Counted from the first letter of the stretch, positions 28,001 through 38,410 are shown. The stretch: DNA of 64,000 nucleotides from Dickeya chrysanthemi NCPPB 402 (GCF_000406105.1 NZ_CM001974.1:1457286-1521285), one strand, 5' to 3'. A program made the numbers and translations. Notes: generated by a model from the letters alone, not told the origin.

Positions 28001-31000
28001 ATGATCGCGCATCTGGTTGTCATCGGTAACGGCCTGTCCAGCGCCCGGCTGGTAAAGAAACTGGGGCAGCTTGCCGCGCAACGCTACCGCATCACCCTCA
28101 TCGATAGCGAGCCGCGCGCCAGCTATAACCGCGTGCTGCTCTCCTCGGTGCTGGGGGGCGAAAAAAAATTTGAAGAGACGCAATTGGAGTCCGCGCCCGA
28201 GGCGATGGACGTGACGGTACTGACCGGCGAGTCGGTAGCGCGTATCGACAGGGCGACACGGGAGGTCATCACCGATCGCCGCCGTCTGGCGTATGACCAG
28301 CTGGTGCTGGCGACCGGTTCACGTCCGTTGATGCCGCCGTTGCCGGGCATCAACCTGCCGGGCGTGACCGGCTTTCGCACTATGGATGACGTCGAGCGGA
28401 TGTGGGCGGCGGTAAGGCAGGGCAAGCCGGTGGTGGTGGTAGGCGGCGGATTGCTGGGTATTGAGGCTGCCGCCGCGTTGCGCTTACAAGGCGCCACGGT
28501 GACGTTGCTGCACCGCCACCCCCGGCTGATGGAGCGCCAACTTGACGATGTCGCCAGCGACCTGCTGTGCGCCCGTCTGCACGAACGCGGCATTCGTTGC
28601 CTGACCGGTGTACAGATCCAGTCGTTTATCGGTAATGAAAGGCGCGGGAGCGGCCAGGTCGAAGCGGTGGCGCTGGCGGACGGTACACGTCTTCCCGCCG
28701 GTCTGGTGGTGGTGGCGACCGGTGTACAGCCGGTATGTGAGCTGGCTCGCGACAGCGGCCTGCCGTGCGGGCGCGGCATTGTGGTGGACGGCCAGTTACG
28801 TACCACCGATGAATACATCAGCGCGTTCGGCGAATGCGCGGAGGTGAACGGGGAGACGGTAGGGTTGGTAGCGCCCTGTCTGGCGCAGGCGGATGTACTG
28901 GCTGCCAGACTGGCAGGGCAGCCGGTAGCGGATTACACGCCGACGGCACTGGCCACCCGGCTGAAAGTCACCGGGATTGACGTGGTGAGCGCAGGCGAAC
29001 TGCACCCGCAGCCGGGTGATCGGCTCCACACCTTGTCGGACCCGCTCGGCGGTCATTACCGCCGTCTGATATTCCGCGACGATCGGTTATGCGGTGCGCT
29101 GTTGTTCGGTCATGTCAGCGACAGTCCGCAACTGCTGGCGGCCATGGAGGCCAGGCTGCCATCGGCGCCGTCGTCGCTTTTGTTTGGTCTTTCTTTTCCT
29201 GAAGTAGACAGTCGGCCTGAAGCCGTAAGGATTTCTGTCATGAGTAAACCCGTATTGGTGGTAGTGGGGCACGGCATGGTCGGTCACCACTTTCTGGAGC
29301 AACTGGTGGAGCGCAACCTGCACCAACAGTATCACGTGGTGGTGTTTGGTGAGGAGCGCCACCCGGCCTATGACCGGGTACATTTGTCCGAGTATTTTGC
29401 CGGTCGCAGCGCCGAATCGCTGTCGATGGTCAGTGAAGGTTTTTTCGAGCAGAGCGGTATTGAGCTGCGTACCGGCTGTCAGGTGATGGCTGTCGATCGT
29501 CAGCGCCGCTGCGTGCGCGACGCGAACGGTCAGGAAATGCCTTACGATCGCCTGGTGCTGGCAACCGGCTCCTATGCGTTTGTACCGCCGATCAAAGGCA
29601 ATGATCGCCCCGGCTGTCTGGTCTATCGCACGTTGGACGATCTGGATGCGATTGCCGACTACGCGCGCGAATCGCGCAGCGGCGTGGTGGTCGGCGGCGG
29701 TCTGCTGGGGCTGGAAGCGGCCAATGCGCTGCGCCAACTGGGGCTGGAGACCCATGTGGTAGAGTTCGCGCCCCGGTTGATGGCGGTGCAACTGGATGAT
29801 GGCGGCGCACAGTTGCTGCGGCGCAAAATTGAAGCGTTGGGCCTGCATGTGCACACCAGCAAAGAAACGCTCGCCATTACGGCAGGTGAGCAGGCGCGTC
29901 ACCGCATGAACTTTGCCGATGGCTCGTCGCTGGAAACCGATCTGATACTGTTTTCCGCCGGTATTCGCCCACGCGTTCGGCTGGCGAGTGAGGCCGGGCT
30001 GGAGATAGGCACGCGCGGCGGCATCGTGATTGACGATCATTGCCAGACCTCGGATGACGCTATCTTCGCCATCGGCGAGTGTGCGGTATGGCAAGGGCAG
30101 ATCTTCGGGTTGGTGGCGCCGGGCTACCAGATGGCGCGCACCGTCGCCGCCCAACTGGCCCGGTCGGCGCAGCAGGAACAGCAGGAGCAGTCTTTTACCG
30201 GTGCTGACATGAGCACCAAACTCAAGCTGTTAGGGGTGGATGTGGCCTCGATCGGCGATGCGCACGGCAAGACCGAAGGCAGCCAGAGTTATCAGTGGAA
30301 CGACGAGCCGAACCAGGTTTACAAAAAAATCATCGTCTCGGCGGACGGCAAACGGCTGCTGGGCGCGGTGCTGGTGGGCGACAGCAGCGATTACAGCACG
30401 CTGTTGCAGATGAAACTCAACGACATGACGTTACCCGCGCACCCGGAAAGCCTGATTCTGCCAGCGCTGGACGGTGCCGCCCCGAAAGGGTTGGGTGTGG
30501 CGGCGCTGCCGGACAGCGCACAGATTTGCTCCTGCCACAACGTCAGTAAAGCGGATATTTTTGCGGCGGTAGACAACGGTTGCACCGATCTGGAGTCGCT
30601 GAAAGCCTGTACCAAGGCCGGCACCGGCTGCGGCGGCTGTGTACCGCTGCTCAAGCAGGTGATGGAATACCGGTTGCAGCAGTCGGGCATCGAGGTGAAA
30701 AAAGATATCTGCGAACATTTCGCTTATTCGCGTCAGGAGTTGTACCACCTGATCCGCGTTAACCGCATTCACAGTTTCGGCGAGTTGATCGCCCGTCATG
30801 GTCATGGATTAGGGTGTGAAATTTGTAAGCCGTTGGTCGGCTCGATGCTGGCATCCTGCTGGAACGACTATGTACTGAAACCTGAACACGTGCCGTTGCA
30901 GGATACCAATGACCGTTTTCTGGCCAACATCCAAAAGGACGGTACCTACTCGGTAGTGCCGCGTATCCCCGGTGGTGAGATAACCCCGCAAGGCTTGATT

Positions 31001-32179
31001 GCGATTGGGCAGGTGGCGGAACGCTATCACCTGTACACCAAAATCACCGGCGGCCAGCGGGTCGACTTGTTCGGTGCGCGACTGGAGCAATTGCCGGCTA
31101 TCTGGCAGGAACTGATCGACGCCGGCTTTGAAACCGGTCATGCCTACGGCAAGTCGCTGCGTACCGTGAAATCCTGCGTCGGTTCCACCTGGTGCCGTTA
31201 TGGCGTGCAGGATTCCACCGGGCTGGCGATTGCGCTGGAGCACCGTTACAAAGGGCTGCGCTCGCCGCACAAGCTCAAGATGGCGGTTTCCGGCTGTACT
31301 CGTGAATGCGCCGAAGCGCAGGGTAAAGACATCGGCGTGATCGCCACCGACAAGGGCTGGAACCTGTATGTGTGCGGCAATGGCGGTATGAAACCGCGTC
31401 ATGCCGACCTGTTCGCCAGTGATCTGGATACCGAGACGCTGTTCCGGTTTATCGACCGCCTGCTGATGTTTTACATCCGTACCGCGGACCGGCTCCAGCG
31501 CACCAGCGTCTGGCTGGATAATCTGGAAGGCGGCGTCGACTACCTGCGTCAGGTGGTGATCGACGACAGTCTGGGGGTTGCCGATGAGCTGGAAAGCGAG
31601 ATGCGCCATGTTATCGACAGCTACCAGTGCGAGTGGCAGACCACGCTGGCGCATGACGAAAACCGCGCATTGTTCCGCGCCTTCCTTAACAGCGATACCC
31701 CGGATGAAGCGGTGGTGATGGTGCCGGAACGCGGTCAGATTCGCCCGGCGCGCCCGGAAGAGAAAAAGCCGACCACCGCATCCGATGCGTCTGGCACCGA
31801 TGGCTGGCAGTGCGTCGGTTTCCTCAGCGATATTCCGGCGAATGCGGGGATGGCGGCGCGCGTCGGGCATCAACAGGTGGCGTTGTTCCATCTCCCGGCC
31901 GCGCAACCGGGGCAGGCGGCGCGCGTATTCGCGCTCGACAATCTGGAGCCGGGCAGTGGCGCCAACGTGCTGTCGCGCGGCATTGTCGGCGACGTGGCGG
32001 GCGAGCCGGTGGTGATTTCGCCGTTGTACAAAAAACGTCTGCGCCTGCGTGACGGCGTCAGCCCGGATGACAGCCAACTGCGGGTACGTGCCTGGCCGGT
32101 GCGCATCGTGCAGGATCGGATCTGGGTGGCCGCTGAGCCGATAAGCGTGGTCGCGGCCGACATGGCGGAGGTGTTATGA
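28001..32179 (+). CDS. nasB: Fused NasC-NirB-NirD assimilatory nitrite reductase
   Basis: One 1392-residue frame made of three usual proteins. Residues 1 to about 405 form an FAD/NAD(P)H oxidoreductase like Klebsiella NasC, the electron donor to NasA (VVIGNGLSSARLV, VVVVGGGLLGIEAAAAL). Residues 414 to about 1255 are NirB: a second FAD/NAD module (VVVGHGMVGHHFL), [2Fe-2S] BFD cysteines (CSCHNV, CGGCVPLL) and the siroheme/[4Fe-4S] sulfite-reductase core (SCVGSTWCRYG, SGCTRECAEAQGKD). The last 120 residues are a Rieske-like NirD domain, apparently without the CxH/CxxH ligands, as usual for NirD. It reduces nitrite to ammonium in the cytoplasm. An internal ATG with TAAGGA at 29240 may still start a separate NirBD. 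Confidence 0.92.
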   Translation: MIAHLVVIGNGLSSARLVKKLGQLAAQRYRITLIDSEPRASYNRVLLSSVLGGEKKFEETQLESAPEAMDVTVLTGESVARIDRATREVITDRRRLAYDQLVLATGSRPLMPPLPGINLPGVTGFRTMDDVERMWAAVRQGKPVVVVGGGLLGIEAAAALRLQGATVTLLHRHPRLMERQLDDVASDLLCARLHERGIRCLTGVQIQSFIGNERRGSGQVEAVALADGTRLPAGLVVVATGVQPVCELARDSGLPCGRGIVVDGQLRTTDEYISAFGECAEVNGETVGLVAPCLAQADVLAARLAGQPVADYTPTALATRLKVTGIDVVSAGELHPQPGDRLHTLSDPLGGHYRRLIFRDDRLCGALLFGHVSDSPQLLAAMEARLPSAPSSLLFGLSFPEVDSRPEAVRISVMSKPVLVVVGHGMVGHHFLEQLVERNLHQQYHVVVFGEERHPAYDRVHLSEYFAGRSAESLSMVSEGFFEQSGIELRTGCQVMAVDRQRRCVRDANGQEMPYDRLVLATGSYAFVPPIKGNDRPGCLVYRTLDDLDAIADYARESRSGVVVGGGLLGLEAANALRQLGLETHVVEFAPRLMAVQLDDGGAQLLRRKIEALGLHVHTSKETLAITAGEQARHRMNFADGSSLETDLILFSAGIRPRVRLASEAGLEIGTRGGIVIDDHCQTSDDAIFAIGECAVWQGQIFGLVAPGYQMARTVAAQLARSAQQEQQEQSFTGADMSTKLKLLGVDVASIGDAHGKTEGSQSYQWNDEPNQVYKKIIVSADGKRLLGAVLVGDSSDYSTLLQMKLNDMTLPAHPESLILPALDGAAPKGLGVAALPDSAQICSCHNVSKADIFAAVDNGCTDLESLKACTKAGTGCGGCVPLLKQVMEYRLQQSGIEVKKDICEHFAYSRQELYHLIRVNRIHSFGELIARHGHGLGCEICKPLVGSMLASCWNDYVLKPEHVPLQDTNDRFLANIQKDGTYSVVPRIPGGEITPQGLIAIGQVAERYHLYTKITGGQRVDLFGARLEQLPAIWQELIDAGFETGHAYGKSLRTVKSCVGSTWCRYGVQDSTGLAIALEHRYKGLRSPHKLKMAVSGCTRECAEAQGKDIGVIATDKGWNLYVCGNGGMKPRHADLFASDLDTETLFRFIDRLLMFYIRTADRLQRTSVWLDNLEGGVDYLRQVVIDDSLGVADELESEMRHVIDSYQCEWQTTLAHDENRALFRAFLNSDTPDEAVVMVPERGQIRPARPEEKKPTTASDASGTDGWQCVGFLSDIPANAGMAARVGHQQVALFHLPAAQPGQAARVFALDNLEPGSGANVLSRGIVGDVAGEPVVISPLYKKRLRLRDGVSPDDSQLRVRAWPVRIVQDRIWVAAEPISVVAADMAEVL

Positions 32180-34824
32180 GCGGCTGCCGCACCACCTGTC
32201 CTTACTGCGGCGTGGGTTGCGGAGTGATTGCCACTGCGCAACCGGACGGGAGGGTGACCATTGAAGGCGACAGCCGGCACCCGGCCAATCAAGGGCGGTT
32301 GTGCGTCAAAGGTTCGGCGCTCGGCGACACGCTGAGCCTGCAAGGGCGGCTGTTGTGGCCGCTGGTTGACGGGCATCGTGTCGGTTGGGAGCAGGCGCTG
32401 GACCGGGTCGCGCAGTCGCTCGGCGATATCATTGCGCAGCACGGCCCGCAGGCGGTGGCGTTTTACGGTTCAGGGCAGTTGCTGACTGAAGACTACTACG
32501 TCGCCAACAAGCTGATGAAAGGATTCATCGGCAGCGCCAACATGGACACCAATTCCCGGTTGTGCATGGCTTCGGCGGTTATCGGCTACAAACGGGCGCT
32601 GGGCGCCGATGCGGTGCCGTGTAACTACGAGGATATCGAGCAGGCGGATCTGGTGGTGCTGGTCGGCTCCAACACCGCCTGGGCACACCCGGTGGCGTAT
32701 CAACGGCTGATGCAGGCCAAACAGCAGCGCCCGCACATGCGGGTGGTGGTGGTGGACCCACGCTGGACCGCCACCTGCGATGCGGCGGACTTACATCTGC
32801 CGCTGGCGCCCGGCAGTGATGCCGGGTTGTTCAACGGATTGCTGCGCTGGCTGGCGCAGCAGAACGTGCCGCCGCCCGACGCGCTTAGCGGGGTGGAGGC
32901 GGCGCTGGCGGCCGCCGATGAGTGGACGCCAGAGCGGGTAGCTGAATTCTGCCGGTTACGGCACGAGGACGTGGCCTGCTTCTACCAGTGGTTCAGCGAG
33001 ACCGACAAGGTGGTGACGCTCTATTCGCAGGGCATTAACCAGTCTGCGTCCGGCAGCGACAAATGCAACGCGATTATCAACGCGCATCTGTTCAGCGGCC
33101 GTATCGGCCGGGCCGGATGCGGTCCGTTTTCGATTACCGGTCAGCCGAATGCGATGGGTGGCCGTGAAGTGGGCGGGCTGGCGAATCAACTGGCGGCGCA
33201 CATGGGGTTTAGCCCGCAAGAGGTGGCGCGGGTCGGCCGTTTCTGGGGCAGTGACCGGGTTGCGTCGGCACCGGGGCTGATGGCGGTGGATCTATTCCGT
33301 GCCATCGAAGCCGGGCAGGTGAAGGCGGTGTGGGTAATGGGCACCAACCCGGTGGTGTCTATGCCGGAAGCAGACCGGGTGCGGCAGGCGCTGTTGCGTT
33401 GCCCGTTGGTGATCGTCTCCGACGTAATGCGCCACACCGACACCACGGAATGTGCCGACATCCTATTGCCGGCGCTGGCGTGGGGGGAAAAAGACGGCAC
33501 GGTGACCAATTCTGAACGGCGTATTTCCCGCCAGCGTGCATTCCTGCCCGCGCCGGGCGAAGCGAAGGCAGACTGGTGGATTGTGTCGCAGGTCGCAACA
33601 CGTATGGGGTTCGGCGACGCATTTGATTACCGCCATCCGGCGCAGATCTTTCGTGAACACGCCGCCTTGTCCGGGTTTGAGAATCAGGGCCAGCGCGCTT
33701 TCGACATCAGCGCGCTGGCGATGCTCAGCGATGAGCAATGGCAACAACTTGCCCCGGTGCAGTGGCCGGTGACCACGCATGCCGATGGCGGTACCGCACG
33801 GTTGTATACCGACGGTCGCTGCTGGCATCCGGACGGTAAGGCGCGGCTGCTGGCAATCACCCCGCAATTGCCGGTCAATCCACCGTCGCCGGCGTATCCA
33901 CTGGTGCTCAATACCGGCCGGGTGCGTGACCAGTGGCACACCATGACCCGCACCGGCAAGGCCGCACGCCTGATGCGGCATCTGCCGGAACCTTACTGCG
34001 ACCTGCATCCGCAGGATGCACTAAACGCCGGCGTGCATGATGGCGAGCTGGTGCGCATCAGCGCCGGTTCGGGCTGGATGCTGGCGCGGGCGCAGGTCCA
34101 ACGCGGTCAGCAACTCGGCAGCATTTTTGTTCCTATGCACTGGAACCGGCAGTTCAGCACACAGGCGCGTGTCGACAGCCTGGTCGCGGCGGTGACCGAT
34201 CCCTATTCCGGGCAGCCGGAAAGCAAACAGTCGCGGGTACGCATTCAGCGCTGGCCCGCCGTCTGGTTCGGCGAGCTGTTTGTCCGCGGCGACGCGGCAA
34301 CGCCGGACTGCGGCTACTGGAGCCGGATTACCGCCGACGGGGTGTCGCATTACGTGATTGCCGGCGAACGCACGCCGGAACACTGGCTCGACTGGCTGAC
34401 CCGGCAATATGACCTGAGCGACGTTGAATTTCAGCAGGCGCAGGGGGATGACCGGTTGTTTCATGCGGTTGGCTGGCAGGGCGAGCAGGTCGCCGTGGCG
34501 CTTTATGTGGGGGCGCATCGTCCGCAACTGGCGCGTGAGGCGGTGCTGGCGGCGTTTGCCTCGCCGCCGCAACATACGCCGGACAGACTGGCATTGCTGG
34601 CAGGTTGTGCGCCGCAGGGGGAAATACCGCAGGGTGCGACCATTTGCAGCTGTTTCGCGGTTGGTGAGCAGCGCATTGTCGATGCCATCCGTCAGGGCTG
34701 TCACAGCGTGGCGCAACTGGGGGAACACCTGCAATGCGGGACCAATTGCGGGTCCTGCATACCGGAACTGAAGGCGTTGCTGCAACAGTATGCGACGCCG
34801 GATACATTGCGTCGGGCGGGCTGA
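32176..34824 (+). CDS. nasA: Assimilatory nitrate reductase catalytic subunit
   Basis: Cytoplasmic molybdopterin enzyme reducing nitrate to nitrite. The N-terminal [4Fe-4S] motif is CPYCGVGCGV with a later CVKG. The molybdenum region contains DTNSRLCMASAV, and MGTNPVVSMPEADRV and GQPNAMGGREVGG are family hallmarks. The last 60 residues add a BFD-like [2Fe-2S] domain (ICSCFAVGE, CGTNCGSCIPEL), as in Klebsiella NasA. It has 882 residues. The start ATG overlaps the nasB stop (ATGA), so the two reductases are translationally coupled. Electrons probably come from the NasC module of the upstream fusion. Confidence 0.96.
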   Translation: MSGCRTTCPYCGVGCGVIATAQPDGRVTIEGDSRHPANQGRLCVKGSALGDTLSLQGRLLWPLVDGHRVGWEQALDRVAQSLGDIIAQHGPQAVAFYGSGQLLTEDYYVANKLMKGFIGSANMDTNSRLCMASAVIGYKRALGADAVPCNYEDIEQADLVVLVGSNTAWAHPVAYQRLMQAKQQRPHMRVVVVDPRWTATCDAADLHLPLAPGSDAGLFNGLLRWLAQQNVPPPDALSGVEAALAAADEWTPERVAEFCRLRHEDVACFYQWFSETDKVVTLYSQGINQSASGSDKCNAIINAHLFSGRIGRAGCGPFSITGQPNAMGGREVGGLANQLAAHMGFSPQEVARVGRFWGSDRVASAPGLMAVDLFRAIEAGQVKAVWVMGTNPVVSMPEADRVRQALLRCPLVIVSDVMRHTDTTECADILLPALAWGEKDGTVTNSERRISRQRAFLPAPGEAKADWWIVSQVATRMGFGDAFDYRHPAQIFREHAALSGFENQGQRAFDISALAMLSDEQWQQLAPVQWPVTTHADGGTARLYTDGRCWHPDGKARLLAITPQLPVNPPSPAYPLVLNTGRVRDQWHTMTRTGKAARLMRHLPEPYCDLHPQDALNAGVHDGELVRISAGSGWMLARAQVQRGQQLGSIFVPMHWNRQFSTQARVDSLVAAVTDPYSGQPESKQSRVRIQRWPAVWFGELFVRGDAATPDCGYWSRITADGVSHYVIAGERTPEHWLDWLTRQYDLSDVEFQQAQGDDRLFHAVGWQGEQVAVALYVGAHRPQLAREAVLAAFASPPQHTPDRLALLAGCAPQGEIPQGATICSCFAVGEQRIVDAIRQGCHSVAQLGEHLQCGTNCGSCIPELKALLQQYATPDTLRRAG

Positions 34825-34851
34825 GCCGCGCCCGGATTAAGGAGTGACAAC

Positions 34852-35679
34852 ATGAACCCTACTCTGAATACGCTGATGGCGCGTGGCCATCAACGCCAGC
34901 CGCTGCTGGCAGGCGATGTCTGGCTGGTGGGGGCCGGTCCGGGCGACGCCGAATTACTGACTATCAAAGCGCTGAGGGCGATTCAGCAGGCGGATGTGGT
35001 GGTGCATGACCGGCTGGTTTCCGCCGATATCATGGCGTTGTTACAACCGGAGACCTTGCGCATCGATGTCGGCAAGCAGCAGGGCAACCACGCGCTGCCG
35101 CAACCGCAAATCAATCAACTGTTGATGGAACTGGCGCAAGCCGGGCAACGCGTCGTGCGCTTAAAAGGCGGCGACCCGTTTATTTTCGGGCGCGGCGGCG
35201 AGGAGATGGATTATCTGCATCGGCAGGGCGTCCGTTGCCATGTGGTGCCGGGGATTACTGCCGCCACCGGTTGTGCGGCGGCGGTAGGGTTGCCGTTGAC
35301 GCACCGGGATTGTGCCCAGTCGGTACGATTTATCACCGGCCATGCCCGTGACGGCGAGCCGCAACTGGACTGGGAAACGCTCGGCGCAGGCCAGCAAACG
35401 CTGGTGTTTTATATGGGGCTGAGTCATGCCAGCCGTCTGTGCCAGAAGCTCATGGCTCATGGCCTGCCCGCCGGTACGCCGCTGGCGATTATCGAGCGGG
35501 GGACGCAGCCGGAACAACGCGTGATGACCGCGACGCTCGCGACCTTGCCCGCGCTGATGGCACGTTATCAACCGCAGTCGCCCAGTTTGCTGGTGGTGGG
35601 GGAAGTGGTGCGTTTTTGTCGCTATCCGGCGCTGACGGTGGCCAGCGAAGCGCTGATGAAGGTGGGAACGGCGGCATAA
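34852..35679 (+). CDS. cobA: Uroporphyrinogen-III C-methyltransferase
   Basis: SAM-dependent enzyme making precorrin-2 for siroheme, the cofactor of the upstream nitrite reductase. Tetrapyrrole methylase motifs are [42 protein letters not shown] and [19 protein letters not shown]. It has 275 residues and lacks the N-terminal oxidase/ferrochelatase half of CysG, so it needs a separate CysG or Met8-type enzyme to finish siroheme. AAGGAGTGACA precedes the ATG, 27 bases after nasA. It is the last gene of the nas operon; an imperfect hairpin (35684-35708) follows. Confidence 0.93.
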   Translation: MNPTLNTLMARGHQRQPLLAGDVWLVGAGPGDAELLTIKALRAIQQADVVVHDRLVSADIMALLQPETLRIDVGKQQGNHALPQPQINQLLMELAQAGQRVVRLKGGDPFIFGRGGEEMDYLHRQGVRCHVVPGITAATGCAAAVGLPLTHRDCAQSVRFITGHARDGEPQLDWETLGAGQQTLVFYMGLSHASRLCQKLMAHGLPAGTPLAIIERGTQPEQRVMTATLATLPALMARYQPQSPSLLVVGEVVRFCRYPALTVASEALMKVGTAA

Positions 35680-35724
35680 GCGACTGCCGCCCGACAGTGG
35701 GCGGTAGCCTGATGAAAGGATGTG

Positions 35725-36270
35725 TTATCTTCTGAGCCCGATCTCATCGACCAGCGCATTCATTTGCCCGGCGATCAGAACGGTGATGTTTTCATCTTTC
35801 AGGTTGCCTTGCTCGTCGAAACCACCGGCAAAGGCGTTAGCGAAGACTTCCGGCTTGTTCAACACATGAATATTCAGGTAGACGCAACTCTGGCGTAAAT
35901 GATACTGCGCCCGCGAGGTGCCCATACCGCCGCCGGCTCCCATCAGCGCTGCCGGTTTGCCGCTCAGAATGGTGGTATCCGGCAGGCGGGATAACCAGTC
36001 CAGAATATTTTTCAGTGCCGGCGCCATCGAATAATTGTATTCAGTACAGGCAAACACGAAGCCATCCGCCTCACTGGCTTGATTGGCGATGCGTTGTACA
36101 GACTCAGGTACTTCGGTCAAATCGGCGTTATAAAACGGTACATCCAGCAGGTCGGCAATCTCCAGCGTGGCATACGCGGGCAGTACCGACTGCGCGGCAC
36201 GCAACAATCCCCGGTTGGCAGAGGCTTTGCGCAGGCTGCCGACAATACCTAATAATTTTATTTGATTCAT
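35725..36270 (-). CDS. NADPH-dependent FMN reductase
   Basis: Flavodoxin-fold NAD(P)H:FMN/quinone reductase (YieF/ChrR-like). The FMN phosphate loop is GSLRKASANRGLL near the N-terminus, and EYNYSMAPALKNILDWLSR is the family signature. AAGGACAACACC before the ATG supports the start at MNQIKLLGIVGS; a longer frame upstream has no ribosome site. It has 181 residues. It converges with the nas operon and has no clear functional link to it. Probable role: quinone or xenobiotic reduction. Confidence 0.88.
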   Translation of the reverse strand: MNQIKLLGIVGSLRKASANRGLLRAAQSVLPAYATLEIADLLDVPFYNADLTEVPESVQRIANQASEADGFVFACTEYNYSMAPALKNILDWLSRLPDTTILSGKPAALMGAGGGMGTSRAQYHLRQSCVYLNIHVLNKPEVFANAFAGGFDEQGNLKDENITVLIAGQMNALVDEIGLRR

Positions 36271-36460
36271 GGTGTTGTCCTTTTTGTGTGAAAAGAAAAT
36301 CACCAGGATAACGTCGGCGCGCACTGCGTCGTCGTTTGTCCCTGACTCGTCATAGCATAGAGCGTGGGGGGAAAATTGCCATGTCAATAATGTGAGGTTG
36401 CACTTAATATGATGCCCTTACTGGAGCAATCGACTTGTTATAAGGGCATGATTAAGCGGA

Positions 36461-37468
36461 TCAGTCAAATAGCGGTATAGGATGAAAATTATCAATAACC
36501 AATGAGGAACTTATTTTCATTTCATTCAGTATACGAGTAGCTAACGCAATATCCAGCATACCCATACCAAAGGGTGAATATATCCTTGGGCGCTGATAAT
36601 TCGGTATGACTGATCCTTTGATCAAGTCGGCAATATTACCTTTTATGAAGTCGGTTCTCCCGCTAGCTTCTTGTGCTATATGTAAAGACGTTTTTGCCTT
36701 TACAGCATGATTGTGATCATCAACATAATTGTCAGCATTCAAAATAACATTTTCACCCAGATCCCTGAGTGAAATATGTAACAGTGTTGGGTTGTGAGAG
36801 AATAGGTTATGATCGTGGATATGTGGCGCCACTGCTGATGTAGCAAAAACAATCATATCCGAGCGTGTAATAGTATTGGCTATTGTTGCTGACTCAACGG
36901 GTATATTGGTCATTGACTGGCATTTATCTATAAAGGATGAGCACTTATCGTGAGAAGTATCATTAACGAGAATGTTTTTAATACTCCATCCTGAGTTCAG
37001 AAAGTACTCCAGAATATGAAAAGAGATAAGGCCAGTTCCAATGATACCGAGACGCTCGATATGATTTTTCTTATCATGCAGATATTCAGCTCCGGCAACT
37101 GCAGATGCTGCGGTTCTGATGGCGCTTATTTGGCTGCCTTCGATGCATGCGATAGGATACCCTGTTTTCCTATCATTCAGGATAATAACGGCCGAAGCCC
37201 GATTCAGCCCATCTTTAAGGTTCTCTGGGAAACTGCTTATCCATTTGATACCACAACTGCCTTCATCGGTGTTGATGGATGCTGGTAAAGCTATGATTCT
37301 GTTTTTTTCACTATCAGGGAATCGAAGGAAATAGCTGTCAGGGTTGGTTATTTTTCCATCATGAAATAAACAGTAACTTTCTTTCACGATAGTTGATATT
37401 TCTTTTTTGTTTTTTGATAGCCATGAGTGTACATCAGCTGATGTGATGACATAAAAATCATTTTTCAT
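36461..37468 (-). CDS. sbnB: 2,3-diaminopropionate biosynthesis protein SbnB-like
   Basis: Ornithine cyclodeaminase/mu-crystallin family protein of the SbnB type. In Staphylococcus, SbnB oxidatively cleaves N-(1-amino-1-carboxy-2-ethyl)-glutamate to L-2,3-diaminopropionate and 2-oxoglutarate with NAD. Seen here are GIKWISSFPENL, ACIEGSQISAIRTAASAVAG, the Rossmann motif IIGTGLISFHILEYF and SLRDLGENV. It has 335 residues. It begins 7 bases after the sbnA stop with GAGGT as ribosome site, so the two are translationally coupled. Composition is clearly more AT-rich than the nas genes, suggesting horizontal acquisition. Confidence 0.85.
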   Translation of the reverse strand: MKNDFYVITSADVHSWLSKNKKEISTIVKESYCLFHDGKITNPDSYFLRFPDSEKNRIIALPASINTDEGSCGIKWISSFPENLKDGLNRASAVIILNDRKTGYPIACIEGSQISAIRTAASAVAGAEYLHDKKNHIERLGIIGTGLISFHILEYFLNSGWSIKNILVNDTSHDKCSSFIDKCQSMTNIPVESATIANTITRSDMIVFATSAVAPHIHDHNLFSHNPTLLHISLRDLGENVILNADNYVDDHNHAVKAKTSLHIAQEASGRTDFIKGNIADLIKGSVIPNYQRPRIYSPFGMGMLDIALATRILNEMKISSSLVIDNFHPIPLFD

Positions 37469-37475
37469 TTTTACC

Positions 37476-38410
37476 TCATTGGTAATATTGGTTTACCCAG
37501 TCAGGGTTATATATTGTGTCAAGATATTTATCTCCCATATCAGGAGATATAGCCACCACTGTATCCCCCGGATTTATCCGGTCTTGCATTAAGCGAATGG
37601 CAGCCAATACGGTTCCAGTTGATCCACCTAAAAGTAACCCATGCCTGGAAAGGTCATGGCATGCTTGTATAGTAGCGGCTTCATCTACATAGATTAACTC
37701 ATCAAATACTGAGTATCTTCGAATATCAGGTGGATAGCTTGTACCCAATCCCGGGATCCTTCTTTTTGCACTGCAACCACCAAATGTAATAGAGCCATAT
37801 GTGTCAACGGCGATTATTTTTGTTGATGGCGAATGTTCTTTTAAATAGCGGGATACTCCACCCAATGTTCCGGTGGTACCCGCTCCGATAAAAACATAAT
37901 CGGGATTTGATATTTTCTGAAGAATATGCCTTCCAGTTGTATAATAATGGGCGTTAACATTATTTTTGTTTTCATACTGATTTATCCAAATAATATTACT
38001 ATCGTTTTTTATTTTTCTTTTATATGGGCTATTCTGGTCCCAAGATAACCGCCTTGGTTATCTCTCTCGGTTACCGTAATCAGCTCTCCACCATAAGCTG
38101 CTATAGTTTTTGCTGCAACAGGAGACATATTGGGATCTCCGACGCAAATGAAAGTATACCCTTTCCATGCACAAATCATACTTAATGCAATGCCAAGATT
38201 TCCTGATGAACTTTCGATAATTTTATTGCCCTTCTTTAATATCCCTCTACGTTCAAGCTCTTCAAGCATATAAAGTGCCGGCTTGATTTTAATCGATCCG
38301 CTAACAGATAACCCTTCTATTTTTAAAATGATATCTCTGTCATTTATCCATTCTTTTAATGTCAAAAAGCAATCGTCTTGAATAAGAGGTGATATGTCAT
38401 TAAAGAGCAT
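37476..38410 (-). pseudogene. sbnA: SbnA-like 2,3-diaminopropionate synthase, one-base frameshift
   Basis: PLP-dependent cysteine-synthase-fold enzyme that joins O-phosphoserine and glutamate in diaminopropionate synthesis. Frame 1 (38410 down to 38009) contains the PLP lysine region GSIKIKPALYMLEEL and ESSSGNLGIALSM, and ends prematurely after RIAHIKEK. The protein continues in another frame through NIIWINQYENKNNVNAHYYTTG, VFIGAGTTGTLGGV and AVDTYGSITFGG to 37476. Adding one A to the A5 run at 38012-38016 restores one frame of about 311 residues. So it is either recently inactivated or a sequencing deletion. No start-to-stop intact copy is present. Confidence 0.85.

Noticed and set aside
29087..30154. 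Long minus-strand frame opposite nirB, and similar ones opposite nasA, fdoG and hybC
   Set aside because: Antisense frames of GC-rich coding DNA with no recognisable motifs.
38009..38020. Programmed -1 frameshifting in sbnA
   Set aside because: Runs of five and six A split by T do not form an X XXY YYZ slippery site in frame, and no stimulatory structure is evident; an indel is simpler.
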